Origin: Acanthochlamys bracteata
Lineage: Eukaryota > Streptophyta > Magnoliopsida > Pandanales > Velloziaceae
Assembly (NCBI GenBank): GCA_019914995.1
Contig: CM034144.1
Location: 630,001-694,000, forward strand
DNA: 64,000 nucleotides
Direction: 5' to 3'
This document shows, piece by piece, positions 31,523-42,272 of this stretch (its first letter is position 1; each line of letters begins with the position of its first letter). The notes under the pieces are model-generated. The model was not told where the DNA came from, did no database searches, and saw only the letters and a list, made by a program, of their open reading frames with translations. Both the position numbers and the translations under genes were made by a program.

Positions 31523-31580
31523 CTGGCTAGCTAAAGAAAAGATAAATTAGAGAGTTCTTGCCATACTTAACTTGAGAGAG

Positions 31581-32870
31581 ATGGGAAGGGCCCCGTGTTG
31601 CGATAAGGCGAACGTGAAGAAAGGGCCATGATCGCCGGAGGAAGACGCGAAGCTGAAGGCTTACATTGAAGAACATGGGACTGCTGGAAACTGGATTGCT
31701 CTTCCACTCAAGATTGGTAACTACTTATTGATATCCATCTTAATTTGTAACAATAATATCAGCTTCAATTCTTGTTTGTTAGACATTTCCAGATCTTAAT
31801 CTTTCTGTAGTTGTTAGTCATGCTAAAAAATAGTCTTTTTGAGTGCAAAAACATGTAGCTAGCTGCTTTAACCTCGCGATTATATTCTAAAGCAACTTCT
31901 GATTAAAGAAAATTTGATATGTTAATGTTTTTGTTGAAAAATTCTTTCAGGGTTGAAGAGGTGTGGCAAAAGCTGCAGGTTGAGATGGCTGAACTATTTA
32001 AGACCTAACCTCAAGCACGGCGCCTTCTCCGAAGAAGAAGACCGGATCATTTGCAGCCTTTATATTAGTATTGGAAGCAGGTCACAAGAATTCAACTTTT
32101 TCTTATAGTAATTAATAGCAATAAATTTACATATTTTGAACTAAGTCTTTCAAATGCATTATATATATGTATATATATAAAGGTGGTCGATAATAGCAGC
32201 GCAGTTGCCAGGGAGAACAGACAACGATATCAAGAACTACTGGAACACAACGTTGAAGAAAAAACTTCTCGGAAAACGCCATGGCACACCGCAGTCCGGC
32301 AGACGTAAAACATTCACCGCCGTTGATGAACAACAATCTAATAGCTGCTACTCTCAAGAATTGAGTTCGTCGGCGTTAGGAAGACTTCGACTTCACATGC
32401 AACTTCAGGGCGTCAATAGCAATAACAACCCTTTGTGTATGTCCTTCTATAACAACCCTCTACTTTGGCCTAAGTTAGATATTTCTCTTGATAATGAAGA
32501 AGGTCTACATAGTTCGACGTCAGCGCAACAAAAAGTCTCAAGCAACAGTACGCAGCAGCAACCAATGATTCCGTTGATTGCCGAACCAGTGAAAATGCAG
32601 GAAGGCTTAGATCATATTGCTTCAGGATCGAGTAACTCAAGCTTTGGATCAACGACGGGAGATGAGGGATTGCCGCCAGAGTTCTACGAGATATTGCCTG
32701 AGAGTAATTCGATGAGTACAGATGAGTTGGATTGGTGGCCGGCCGCTTGCTGTAACGATGATCTCAACAATGTTGAGTACAATTACCCGTCGTCTTCGAC
32801 AACGTGCTCTGCTTCTACTACGCAACCGGATCAGTTGCTTCAAGAGTTTGTCTCCGGTTATCGTCTATAG
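31581..32870 (+). pseudogene. R2R3-MYB (RAX/MYB36 type) with an early in-frame stop
   Basis: This is an R2R3-MYB transcription factor of Arabidopsis subgroup 14 (RAX1-3, MYB36, MYB68, MYB87), which act in axillary meristem formation and root endodermis. Three exons in the standard MYB pattern: 31581-31716, 31951-32080 and 32183-32870. Together they would encode 317 residues. The start MGRAPCCDKANVKKGP is typical. Codon 17 is TGA (31629-31631), where the family has TGG for the first Trp of R2 (GPWSPEED). The rest is clean: R2 ([20 protein letters not shown]), R3 ([20 protein letters not shown]) and an open C-terminal region. One G-to-A change explains the stop. No Met follows in R2 to restart. 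It is therefore either a very recent null allele or a sequence error. Splicing and frame are otherwise intact. Confidence 0.82.
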
Positions 32871-33959
32871 CTGTAGTACTTTGTTGCTTCAGCATATATA
32901 GGGTTGAGGATGATACACGTTTGTAAATTAATGTACGTGTGAAGAATTAATACATGCATGTCCACCATGGTTGTTTTTATTTCCTCATGCATTACATACA
33001 AATTGAGTTCCCGTCTCTCATAAACACCACGAGCGAGTGCGAGCAATGCCGCTGCGAGAAAAAGAGTTATATGGCGATCAAGTAGAAAAGCACACAGGTC
33101 AAAGTTGAGCAAAGATAAAGTCAAGGAACCGGTTGGGCCTAAACGGGCCTTAAATAAGTACTCAAGAAATACGTGGGCCTTTAACACAAAATGATTGAGC
33201 CGCACTGATCCAAGAGTAGTGCAACCGTCACGCAAATTTGGACGATGGCACACAACACCAGCAGCAAACACCTAGCTCACTAACATTTAGGCCAAATCTG
33301 TTTATGAGCCCTTCACAGTAAATAAAGTAATTAAAAAAATTTTCTCCTTCATCTCCATGAGTAGAGCGTGCTCATGAAAAGAGATTGCCTGGCTCGGGTG
33401 TTGCGCTATGCTTCACACCACTGCCATGTCTTCTCCCTTCACCCCTCTCTCCACGTTCTGAATCCTAAGATCTCTCTGTTTTGTCATCCTAAGAACTAGC
33501 AGTCTAACTAGCGGACGATTTAGTAGTTCTCTTTGCAAACGATCGTTCGGGTTCAGATTGAACGGAACCTTGTGCTCGAAGAAGCAATACCTTTACGATG
33601 GAGATCATACCGAAGAAGCTTCTGGAGCAAGCATTGACCATCTTGATTCGTACATTGGCTATTCGGCGTCAAAGCAGCGGTATTCGAGACTGTTCGCGTC
33701 TTTCCATTGTCCTAAACCTGCATTCCTTCTTCGACGAAAGCATTATTTTTTCTCAGAGGTACCATTATTTTCTCTGAGCATGTTGCGGGCCGGAGAGACT
33801 TGGCTGGTGGTAGTATCATCTCCTTAAACGCACGGAGGAAATGAGTTAGTAAGTTAGTTAACGGGAATGGGAGAAGTTGGAGCTAGTGATTATTATAGCT
33901 ATGTTTTCAGTGCAGTGCTGCAGAAAAAAGAGAGAAATAGGATAAGTGCGTGTTTGTAA

Positions 33960-34150
33960 CTGAATTCAGTGAAAATAAAAATTAAAAAATAAAATGTTTT
34001 TAAAAATAACATAAAAATTGAATATTATATTTGTATTTTAATAATTTTTTAAAATATGTTAAAAATTGAATTGAAATTAAAATTTTGTACGTAAAAATAA
34101 AATTATGAATTTTTATATAATTGAAATATATAAATTATTTAAAGCTTAAA
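33960..34150. repeat. AT-rich dispersed repeat, related to 51690-51910
   Basis: The two blocks share TTTTAATAATTTTT, GTTAAAAATT and AAAATAAAATTATGAATTT in the same order and orientation. They are probably decayed copies of one non-coding element. Confidence 0.5.
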
Positions 34151-35185
34151 ATCTAGCTAAAGAAATTGAAAAGTAAAACATACGGACGTTTGAAACGACG
34201 TCCTAAGATAAACAGAGCAGCAAGGCTTCGGGCCTTGATCGTTAATGACGGCTGGAAATGTCACTGGAGCAGACGTAGCCAACCTGTTTGATGAAATGTC
34301 TCATACGAATGCAGCTATTAACTACAGCTACATTAACGGTATTTGATACAATCACTAATTCCAATTATCAAAGATTACTTAGCAATAAATTTCCCAGTTG
34401 AATGTCTGTTCCTGAAGATTTCTCGTTTGTTAAAAACCCACCAACTTTGCTTGCACAGAGATTAACTAACTATATTGCTCATCTTTATACATGCTGTCCA
34501 CGACAATTTGGTTATGAGGACATGTTGAACACTGAACACATTAAGTTAGATTTCAATTTTCAAAAACTGTGAAGCGGATTTCATATAGATGGTGTTTACT
34601 TTGGTATTAAATTTATTGTTAAAAGTGAATATATAAAAATAAGTTTAGAATGGAAATTAAGTTTGATAAAATATAATTTTTTGTATTTACTTTGAATTAA
34701 AGTGAGTTTTAAAGTAGAATTTTTTATTTTAAAGTTTGTATTTTGAAAGTAAATTTTTAACGAAAAGATTTAGTTTAAAATTTGTGTTTATTTTAATTTA
34801 ATAATAAACTAAAGATTAAAACTAAGTAAAAAAAATAAATTTGGAATGGAGATAAATTCATAATTAGGAAATAAAAAACTAGACATTCTCTCTGGGCACT
34901 ACAAAGACAAACTCCTGGATTGTAGAGCCTAAACATAGAACCAAACCAGACAAGTCCCTCACTATTGTGAAGGAAATGAGGGAATTGTTTGGTAACAGCT
35001 AATTATATCAAGTGTTTTTTATGCTAACCCTAAACTCAACCGAGTCAAAATCTATGTTAGTGCTCTTGAACATGGCTACAACCCCTAATCATCGCCGTGA
35101 TATAATACCCCCAATAATTAACTTAAAACTTCTAAAACAATCACTTTAAACCACCAAATAATCCAATGAAACTTCTTGTCATCAG

Positions 35186-35195
35186 TATATATATA
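35186..35195 (+). promoter_or_regulatory. TATA box of the PR-1-like gene
   Basis: TATATATATA lies about 50 bp before the ATG at 35239, which implies a very short leader of about 20 nt. Confidence 0.55.
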
Positions 35196-35238
35196 CGACG
35201 CGGGTTCTTGTTTCCTAAACTAGTATAGTCTAGTAATC

Positions 35239-35763
35239 ATGATCATTAACTCTTTCATGGTGTTCTTTGTTTGTTGTATAATTACTATGTTTCTATTCTC
35301 TTCTCCGGCAACGGCGCGAACACGGCACCCGCGTAACTGCAGCAACTTAATTGCGAGCCAATTCCTAATACCGCACAACATGGCACGCGCCGGCATACCT
35401 CTTCAGCCGCTTGTTTGGGACAATCGCGTTGCGAGCTACGCATCGCAGTACGCTGCGTTGCGGAAAGGCGACTGCGAGCTGGTGCATTCCGGCGGGCCAT
35501 ATGGAGAGAACATCTTTTGGGGTAGTGGAACTGGATGGACGCCGGCGCAGGCTGTGGAAGCATGGGCCGACGAGAAAAAATGGTACCAGTATGATTCAAA
35601 CACCTGTTCACCGGGACAGATGTGCGGCCATTATACGCAGATAGTGTGGAACACGACTCTCCGGCTTGGGTGTGCGTCGGTGAACTGCAGTTACGGTAAG
35701 GGACAGTTCATTGTTTGCAGCTACGATCCTCCGGGGAATTGGATTGGAGAGAAACCGTATTGA
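35239..35763 (+). CDS. PR-1-like secreted CAP protein (intact copy A)
   Basis: This is a pathogenesis-related protein 1 family member. PR-1 proteins are secreted, bind sterols, and are induced by salicylate and pathogens. It is a single exon of 174 residues, as usual for PR-1. Residues 1-26 are hydrophobic and end ATA, a signal peptide. The CAP domain runs from about 34 to 174: H46 in FLIPHNMARAGI, E90 in YGENIFWG, H131 in CGHYTQIVW, and the terminal motif CSYDPPGNWIGEKPY. Seven Cys are present in the mature part, six at expected disulphide positions. The last 11 residues match the CAPE peptide pattern that can be cut from PR-1. Two relatives lie within 5 kb. No defect was seen. Confidence 0.94.
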   Translation: MIINSFMVFFVCCIITMFLFSSPATARTRHPRNCSNLIASQFLIPHNMARAGIPLQPLVWDNRVASYASQYAALRKGDCELVHSGGPYGENIFWGSGTGWTPAQAVEAWADEKKWYQYDSNTCSPGQMCGHYTQIVWNTTLRLGCASVNCSYGKGQFIVCSYDPPGNWIGEKPY

Positions 35764-36614
35764 TATACGTAGACATGTACGTGCATGAATGTTGCTGCAA
35801 TGTGTTTACGTAGTTGGAATACATGAACCTTTTACTAGTACTACTCTTTTATTAGTTTTAATCGAATTGTATTAGTGTCGAAAGACTCAAAATTAGGGCA
35901 TATTTTCAATTTATCTATCAAATTAATTAGTCCATTTTTTACTTTGATATCATTCTTAACTTTTCTTCTGCTAACTTCGCACTAGCTAATTTCTAAAATT
36001 ATATTTGAAAGTACTTTTAAAATATATTTTTTAAAAATAAAAGTTATTTTTATTTTATTTTAATAAATAAGCTCTATTATTTTGATTAAAAATAATAATA
36101 ATAAACTTATTATAAATTTTTTAAATAAATTTTATATAATATTATAAAAAATTTATTAAAAAATATAAAATTAGAAAGTTAATTTTTTAGAATATGTTGT
36201 CAAACGCCCTCTAAAGAACTTCATGATATACATACGAAAGGAGATGACATGAATCAAACATGACTGTGAGAGTTAGGATAGCAGCTAGCAGTTGCATCCG
36301 ACGATATCAGCTTTTTAATCCGATCAATTGATCATTGATAGATCGAATGGATATGATATGCTGGTCGAAGGAAAAGACACTGATCAAATGGCAAGCATCA
36401 ATTTTAAATATTTCTATTTATAATTAAACGAATTTTCAGTGAATTGGATTGAGGTATAGGTGAATAGTTAATGAACTATTTAGAGCTACGATATAGTAAC
36501 TTAAGTGTTCTTGGATAAATTTAGCTTCAATTTTGTATATTCTTAGCAGAATCAATGCTCTCACAAGAAAATAAAAAAACAAAAAAACAAAGAAATAAAT
36601 TAATTCCTTTTTTA

Positions 36615-36807
36615 GTGTGTGTTCTTTTGAACTAAAAGTGTGTATATTAAAAAATAAGTGTTATAACTAATGTTATTGAAAGTAAGTTTAATTTTAATAT
36701 ATTTTTGTAGAAAGAAATAAATTAGAAGTGATTTATTATGTTTTTGTATCTAATGAAATAATTTTTTAGTAAATAAAATGAATTATAAATGTGAAAAAAG
36801 AACACTC
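36615..36807. mobile_element. Tourist-like MITE (second family)
   Basis: A 193-bp AT-rich element flanked by TTA on both sides (36612-36614 and 36808-36810). Ends GTGTGTGTTCTTTT and AAAAAAGAACACTC form an inverted repeat of about 12 bp with one or two mismatches. The sequence after the right TTA (GAGTGTATTCTTTT) repeats the terminal motif, suggesting a fragment of another copy beside it. Confidence 0.65.
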
Positions 36808-36899
36808 TTAGAGTGTATTCTTTTATCTATAGAAATAATTTTTTCTCTACTAAAAAGTTATTTTTAACTTATTTCTTATTAAAAAATTTATGATGTAGA

Positions 36900-38050
36900 C
36901 AAAATCAACTAAGAAAAACTCAGTGATTCTATCCTAATTTATCCCGCAAGTGCACGGTTGTCGTCTACCGTATAGCAGATAACGAGTTTGTTCCATAGAG
37001 ATTGTTGTTAACTCTAATTCAAGTTTTTAACTAACAAAAATTTGTTTGTGAAAGCTATCAAAAGTGTACGAGAACTAAAAACAAAAAGTAACGCACGGAT
37101 TGAGAAAACATTTATGCAAATAACTGAAGTTTTAGAATCCACCACTAATGCCTCTAATTTAATCTTTAAATAAATATGATAATAGATTATGATAATTGTG
37201 AAGATCTTGTATCTAACACCTTGGTCCAGTTCTTAGATACGATTTCTAATTATGACTTTAACCTTGGTCTAGTATAAAATCACCTATCGCTAGCGATATT
37301 CTAACTCCTTATTTAGAAATTACTAACAATGCATTAAGTTCTGCGAAATCATAAATCATGTAATTACATTCACTTTGGTCCAGTAAATATTAACTACGTT
37401 ATTAATCCTGTAATTCGTAAATTATGCTCCGATTGGTCCTCCCAAACATAATTAATATAATAATTTAGATATCAAACTCAATGCTAATCATGCATGCAAA
37501 TTTAACATCTAAACATCCTTTCAAATAAGAATTAACAACTCACATAAAATCAACAATTCATACATCACATAATATTCAAGAAATAAATTAAATTTATTAA
37601 GGTTTCATCCTAACTCCAGTTTAGAAAATTTAGCCACTCATATTAATATTACACACAATAATATTGTATAAAAAATAAAACATGAGTAAAAAGAGAAGAA
37701 AGCAAATCTGAAAAATTTTTCGTCTTTTAATCTGATCTTCCTTCTGTCTCCCGTTCGTCTCTCTCTAGGTTTTTTCGTTGGCTCTCACCTCTTTTTATAA
37801 TAGAACTTTCTCCCACAAAATTAGGCAAAAGATATCTTCAGGATATTCGGATTAGATTTGATATAGATTTGTTGCTATATTTGATGCTAGATTTGATGCT
37901 AAATTTTTGATTTAGATTTGATTAGTCAAATGCATCAATGAGGATCGCCGCTTGATATTTCCTTCCATGATTAGTTCTTTTATGTTATTCCTTCAATAAT
38001 TTGCTTCTTTATTCACCTGTACTTCACAAAATAAAATAAAATAAATTAAT
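36900..38050. repeat. Non-coding dispersed-type repeat, probable transposon remnant
   Basis: The segment starts with a phrase containing CCCGCAAGTGCACGGTTGTC, continues through repeated CCTTGGTC(C/T)AGT phrases, and ends in a T/C-rich part containing CTCACCTCTTTTTATAATAG. I recognise this combination as the kind of non-coding sequence dispersed in many woody-plant genomes, but I cannot assign a superfamily. It has no ORF, and its ends are not defined. Confidence 0.35.
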
Positions 38051-38430
38051 TCATATTATAAATAAATTTTTTTTTAAAATCTAATATTTATTATAATAAT
38101 AAGATATAATAAATATATATCATTACACATTATCAATTTACATCTAACTCATTTTTTAATATAAAAAGAATATATTATTTTTAATAATAATATTTTTGAT
38201 AATATATTTTTAAGAACTAAATTTTAAAAAATTTAATTTCAAAATAAAAGGAACGCACGAATTAACTAGACCAACTAAATCCCCGGAAAAAATCATCGGC
38301 GACAGTTATGGAAGTTGTAACATGCCACTAACCGTTTTACATGTGCCATCACATGAATTGATTCCAAATTACCCAATTAAATTCCAGTTTGGGCCTTAAT
38401 TGGTGTTCAATCACGCCCATTTAAAAGGCC

Positions 38431-38439
38431 CTATATTTA
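38431..38439 (+). promoter_or_regulatory. Relict TATA box of the PR-1-like pseudogene
   Basis: CTATATTTA lies about 75 bp upstream of the apparent ancestral start of the PR-1 pseudogene. Confidence 0.35.
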
Positions 38440-38509
38440 GCAGGAACCTTCTTGCAACCTTCATCTGCACCAATTGTAGTACTAACTGAAATAACTACCT
38501 TCTTCTTCC

Positions 38510-39038
38510 ATGGCAAAATTAAACTATTGAATTTTTTTTTAATATTCTTATTGGTTCTTCACGTTGGAACATTATTCGATCAGTTTTGTCAGTGCAAGTA
38601 CCGCGGCGAGCTGTGCAGGCAAGCGTATCACAGCAGTTCTTAACTCCACACAACCAAATTCGTGCCGGAGTCGGTCTCCCGCTCTTAAAATGGAGCAAAA
38701 AACTAGCAAACTACGCTTCAAGGTACGCAAACCAAAGGAAGGGAGACTGCGGTTTAATCCATTCAGACACCGACTAAGGCGAGAACATTTTCTGGGGCGG
38801 CAGAAAGAACTGGCGGCCGGCCGACGCGGTGGCGGCGTGGCGGCGGAGCGGCAATGGTACAACTATAAGAAGAACACGTGTCAGGGTAATGAAGATTGTT
38901 TGCATTATACCCAGCTGGTGTGGAGGCATAGTGTTTATCTTGGTTGTGCACAAGTTGTCTGCAATAATGGTGATATATACGTTTAGTACTTGCAACTATG
39001 ATCCTCATGGTAATGTTCTAGGACAGAAACCCTTCTGA
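38510..39038 (+). pseudogene. PR-1-like pseudogene (copy B)
   Basis: This is a broken PR-1 (CAP) gene, recognisable over its whole length. An ATG at 38510 is followed six codons later by a TGA. The hydrophobic signal-peptide sequence is in another frame. The mature part starts in a third frame (FLTPHNQIRAGVGLPLLKW) and meets an in-frame TAA at 38775-38777 just before GENIFWG. A frameshift near 38830-38840 moves into QWYNYKKNTCQGNEDCLHYT, and another near 38980 returns to CNYDPHGNVLGQKPF, ending at 39038. With two stops and at least three frame changes it cannot make a full protein. It lies between intact copies A and C, which it resembles. Confidence 0.9.
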
Positions 39039-39763
39039 ACAAATTGCCATGACTAGTTTGTTTTGTTGGGCATATTTCTTTTTCTCTCTGTTTTTCGCTG
39101 AAGAAGAAAGTGGTTAATAGGATTTAATTACCCTTCTTCTTTAGGTGTTAAAATAATTTAATCTCACGTTATTTATAATATAATTTTAGTCTCACGTTAC
39201 CTTTTCAGTTTGAGATTATATTTATAAAAATTTAAGCACACTATTTTTATTGACTATTAATTTTTAAAAAAATTTAAATTTATCACATAATGTAGCCTGG
39301 ATTAAATCGATTCATAATCTAGACTAAATTTAACTTCATTATTCACTCATTTCAGTGCCTTTATATCTGCTTAGTTTAAAACTTTAATGGTCCATTTATT
39401 TCAAGATAAATAAATTGCTTCACTTTAAGATAGGTCAATTCAAGACAATGGTCCCATTTATTTTAGAACGGGTACCCTACTATATTTCATAGATAAAAAA
39501 ATTGCTTTACTGAAAAAGCAAGTATTAAAAAGATTTTATTTTACGTAATTTATCAATAATTTTAAAATAATATTTATAAAAATTTAATCTTAATTTTATT
39601 ATTATTTGATTTTGAACTGAATTTTAAATTCATCACATCATCGTATTTTTGTTTATAGAAAGGCAGAGTATACATGAAAATATAAAGATCACAACATTGT
39701 CAAAGATCTCTAAAAGAAAGAATGCTTGCATAATTTATTCACATAGATGATCCATACTGGTAA
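39039..39763. other. Spacer between PR-1-like copies B and C
   Basis: AT-rich spacer holding the 3' flanks of two convergent PR-1-like loci. No gene or clear repeat is seen. Confidence 0.5.
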
Positions 39764-40327
39764 CTAATATGGCCTTTCTCCGATGACGTTGCCCGGAGGA
39801 TCATAACTACAACTGATAAACACACCACCGTCGCCGTCGCAAACAATCCTCGCGCATCCCACACGGCGAGTACTACTCCACACAAGCTGCGTATAGTGAC
39901 CGCAAACTTTCCCCGGCGAGCAAGAATTGCTCAAGTAAGAGTAGTCCTTCTCTTCTCCAGCCCAAGCATGGACTGCATCGGCCGGAGTCCATTGCCAACC
40001 TGATGAACCTACAAAAATGTTTTCGCCGAGTTGGAACTTTCCCTCCGGGAACGAGTGCTGGGCTTTGCAGTCGTGTTGCCGTTGGTGAGCCCATGCGGAA
40101 GCGTAGTATTCAAGCTGCGAGTCCCATGCTAAAGGGAGCTGGAAGTGTGTAAGGCGTACTATGTTGTGGTAGAAGAGGAATTGCAGCGCTTCTGCCCAGC
40201 AGTTGAAGCACAGCGATTTCGAGATGTTATATATGGTTTCGTTGTCGGGAAGAGGCAGAGTTAGCGGTAAGTGATCGGCAGCGGTTGCCGGAATGAGAAG
40301 CAGGAAGAGGAGGAACAGGTGGTTCAT
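39764..40327 (-). CDS. PR-1-like secreted CAP protein (intact copy C)
   Basis: This PR-1 family protein is on the opposite strand to copies A and B. I start it at the ATG 40325-40327, giving 187 residues, because MNHLFLLFLLLIPATA is a textbook signal peptide. A TATA box lies at 40391-40399, and the longer open frame upstream lacks an ATG. The mature protein has an N-terminal extension of about 30 residues with a CFNC motif before the CAP domain. The domain shows FYHNIVRLTHF, QLGENIFVGSSGW, GKVCGHYTQLVWSST and CSYDPPGNVIGERPY. The CAP His and Glu positions and six core Cys are kept. The final PPGNVIGERPY fits the CAPE pattern. It is more diverged than copy A, so it may be a different PR-1-like lineage. 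Confidence 0.92.
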   Translation of the reverse strand: MNHLFLLFLLLIPATAADHLPLTLPLPDNETIYNISKSLCFNCWAEALQFLFYHNIVRLTHFQLPLAWDSQLEYYASAWAHQRQHDCKAQHSFPEGKFQLGENIFVGSSGWQWTPADAVHAWAGEEKDYSYLSNSCSPGKVCGHYTQLVWSSTRRVGCARIVCDGDGGVFISCSYDPPGNVIGERPY

Positions 40328-40390
40328 GGCTTGTGAGAGTTCCTTGAACTTCTGAGTTAGGTTAGGATAGGGAGGAAGAACAGTGGTTGA

Positions 40391-40399
40391 GATATATAT
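40391..40399 (-). promoter_or_regulatory. TATA box of PR-1-like copy C
   Basis: GATATATAT (plus strand) gives a TATA motif on the minus strand about 65 bp upstream of the chosen ATG. Confidence 0.5.
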
Positions 40400-41589
40400 G
40401 AACACGAGACAAGTTATTCGCGAGAGCTAAAGACAACATTTCCTTTTTGTCGTGAAAAGTAGATGTAGCAATGTTTTAATAATGCTTGTAGCGCTATTTT
40501 TTGTGCTCAAGTTAAATTCAGATGACCAACTGCCCGATGACTCTCTGTATAACAGCTACTACTGTGTGCCCGTGATTACAAGATGGATGTGCCCGTGAAT
40601 TGAAACTGTTTGTTCCTGAGGAAGTACAACAGATAGCTTGTCTCCAATTGGATTCTGGAAGCTTCACTACAGCAATAAAAAAATCCAACGTGTAACTTTA
40701 GAAAAATTTGATAGAGTTTCACACGTGTCAAATGGCCCAACAAGATGCCAAGAGCTCACATGAACAGATGCAGATTGAAAATGAGTACTGTCTGGTCCTG
40801 GGATGGAGCAATCAATCGTATTTGATACATTTGAGTTTAATAATAAGGTACATAAATGTTCCATTTTTGCTTTCTGATAAAAGTGATTTATTGAGTCAAA
40901 GAAATGAAGGATGAACGACGAATGCTGGAGTCTGTGGTTTATAAAAGATCAAATATACAACAACATACCTGCCTCTTAGGTATGAAATATTGGGCTTCAA
41001 AGTTATGATAATTTCAGATTAATAACGTATAAAATTTGGTGAATTTGAATAAAAGACGAACTAATTTAGTAAATTATGAACGTAAGATTTTAAAATGATA
41101 TCAAAATAAAAAATAAATTACTTAATTTTAAAATGATTCAGTAATTTTTTTTAAATTGAACTAAGTGGATTCTGAAGTGATAGTCTTATCCCATTCCTTG
41201 TAATAGTCATATATTACATGAATACTGAAATAGATATATACTTATAAATAAAAAATATTAATTCTTACAATATTAAATAATTTTTTTAGTATAAAAATTC
41301 GGTCCTGAAGGAATAGATTAAATTATAAAATCAAGTAAAAGAATAATAGATTAAACTATCAAATCAGGATTTTTTGTGAATGGAATGGTTTGGAAAAATG
41401 TAAATGAAACTTTATTGTTGGTAAAGTTTAAAGACATGATATGCAGTGGCTTATCTCAATATCACGTTACGTGTTAAATTGCAAGGTAAGAATCTCCATA
41501 TGGAAGCCTGTAAATTATGCTTTCAAAACAAGAGCTGTAGGGACCTAGCCATGATGTAAATCTCTCAAGCATGTAAACCTAAAGAAATT

Positions 41590-41760
41590 ATTTAAAGATT
41601 TATTTAAAATATGTGCAATGGCTTATATAATATTTTATAAAATTTATTTAAAAATTTAAAAAATTTTACATCATAAAATTTTATTATTATTTATTTTTTA
41701 AAATATAAAAATATATTTTAGTTTAGAAAAATATTTTTTATAAATAGTTTCAAACATCTC
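41590..41760. repeat. AT-rich dispersed repeat copy
   Basis: AATTTTACATCATAAAATTT in this block is the reverse complement of a phrase at about 62370-62400. It belongs to the AT-rich family also seen near 47370 and 63050. Confidence 0.45.
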
Positions 41761-42241
41761 ATAATCTATCACATATAACACATGCCTCCCTTATTCTCCA
41801 CACGCAAAAACCAATACTGTTAAAACCATGTTAGGAAGTTTCAGTTCAAGAAGTATGGACAAAATCTGAAGCTTTTTCATGTAAGACAAATTAAATATAG
41901 CTATAATTTCTACGAAGTTAACATGATAACTAAACAGGAGGCAACATTAGCATATATCTTTCAAGAACATTCAAAGGCAAACCATGGAAGTGCTTCACTT
42001 AAGAGGAGGCTTAGATTATAAATAGTTATTATTGTCCAAAATAAATAGTTATAATCCAGAATAAAATAGTTATAATCTATAAAATAGTTTAGTTTAGCCT
42101 AATCAACTTAGGCTTGTGTCCAGAATAAAGCCCAAAAGACGGCCCATAGTTACCTGAAAAATAGAGAGGATCACTATTACGAAAATGTAATTACAGGGCC
42201 TACTTTGCAAATATATTTCCTATCAGTTCAGATTCAGATTT

Positions 42242-42272
<31 letters not shown>
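42242..42272. repeat. (GA)n microsatellite
   Basis: About 31 bp of GA repeat with one interruption, located 30-60 bp upstream of the ATG of the decayed gene, probably in its 5' UTR. Confidence 0.9.

Larger units (their letters stand above)
26588..31580. other. Long AT-rich intergenic region
   Basis: The first 250 bp are the leader and promoter of the minus-strand Raf-like kinase. Near 26925-26985 a GTTGATC(A/G)CACGGGATTGCTG unit is repeated twice. A hAT-like element (27284-28144) and an AT-rich repeat copy (28205-28440) follow. From 28.5 to 31.4 kb I see only AT-rich sequence with short random ORFs. The last 150 bp are the MYB promoter and leader, with a TTC microsatellite. Confidence 0.6.
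32871..35238. other. Intergenic region between MYB and PR-1-like gene
   Basis: It contains the MYB 3' flank and AT-rich DNA. An open frame near 33558-33827 has no recognisable similarity and is not called. The segment 33960-34150 matches an AT-rich block near 51690-51910. The segment 34590-34830 has repeated GTGAGTTT/TTTAAAGT phrases like the interiors of the Tourist-like MITEs, but its ends could not be defined. Confidence 0.5.
35764..38509. other. Repeat-rich intergenic region within the PR-1-like cluster
   Basis: It holds an AT-rich block at 36000-36195, a Tourist-like MITE at 36615-36807, and an approximately 1.1-kb non-coding dispersed-type repeat at about 36900-38050. No coding gene is seen. 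Confidence 0.55.

Noticed and set aside
33558-33827. An 89-codon open frame in mixed-composition DNA
   Set aside because: Two overlapping frames are both open over much of it, neither resembles a known protein, it starts at an alternative codon, and there is no promoter or splice support.
34590-34860. Segment resembling the interior of the Tourist-like MITEs
   Set aside because: It shares GTGAGTTT and GTGTTTACTTT phrases, but I could not find a matching right terminus or flanking duplication, so it is not called as an element.
35285-35611. Cys/Arg-rich frame antisense to PR-1-like copy A
   Set aside because: It is a shadow of the GC-rich coding strand, with no independent support.
40328-40405. 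N-terminal extension of PR-1-like copy C
   Set aside because: The extension lacks an ATG and overlaps the TATA box, and the internal Met begins a standard signal peptide.
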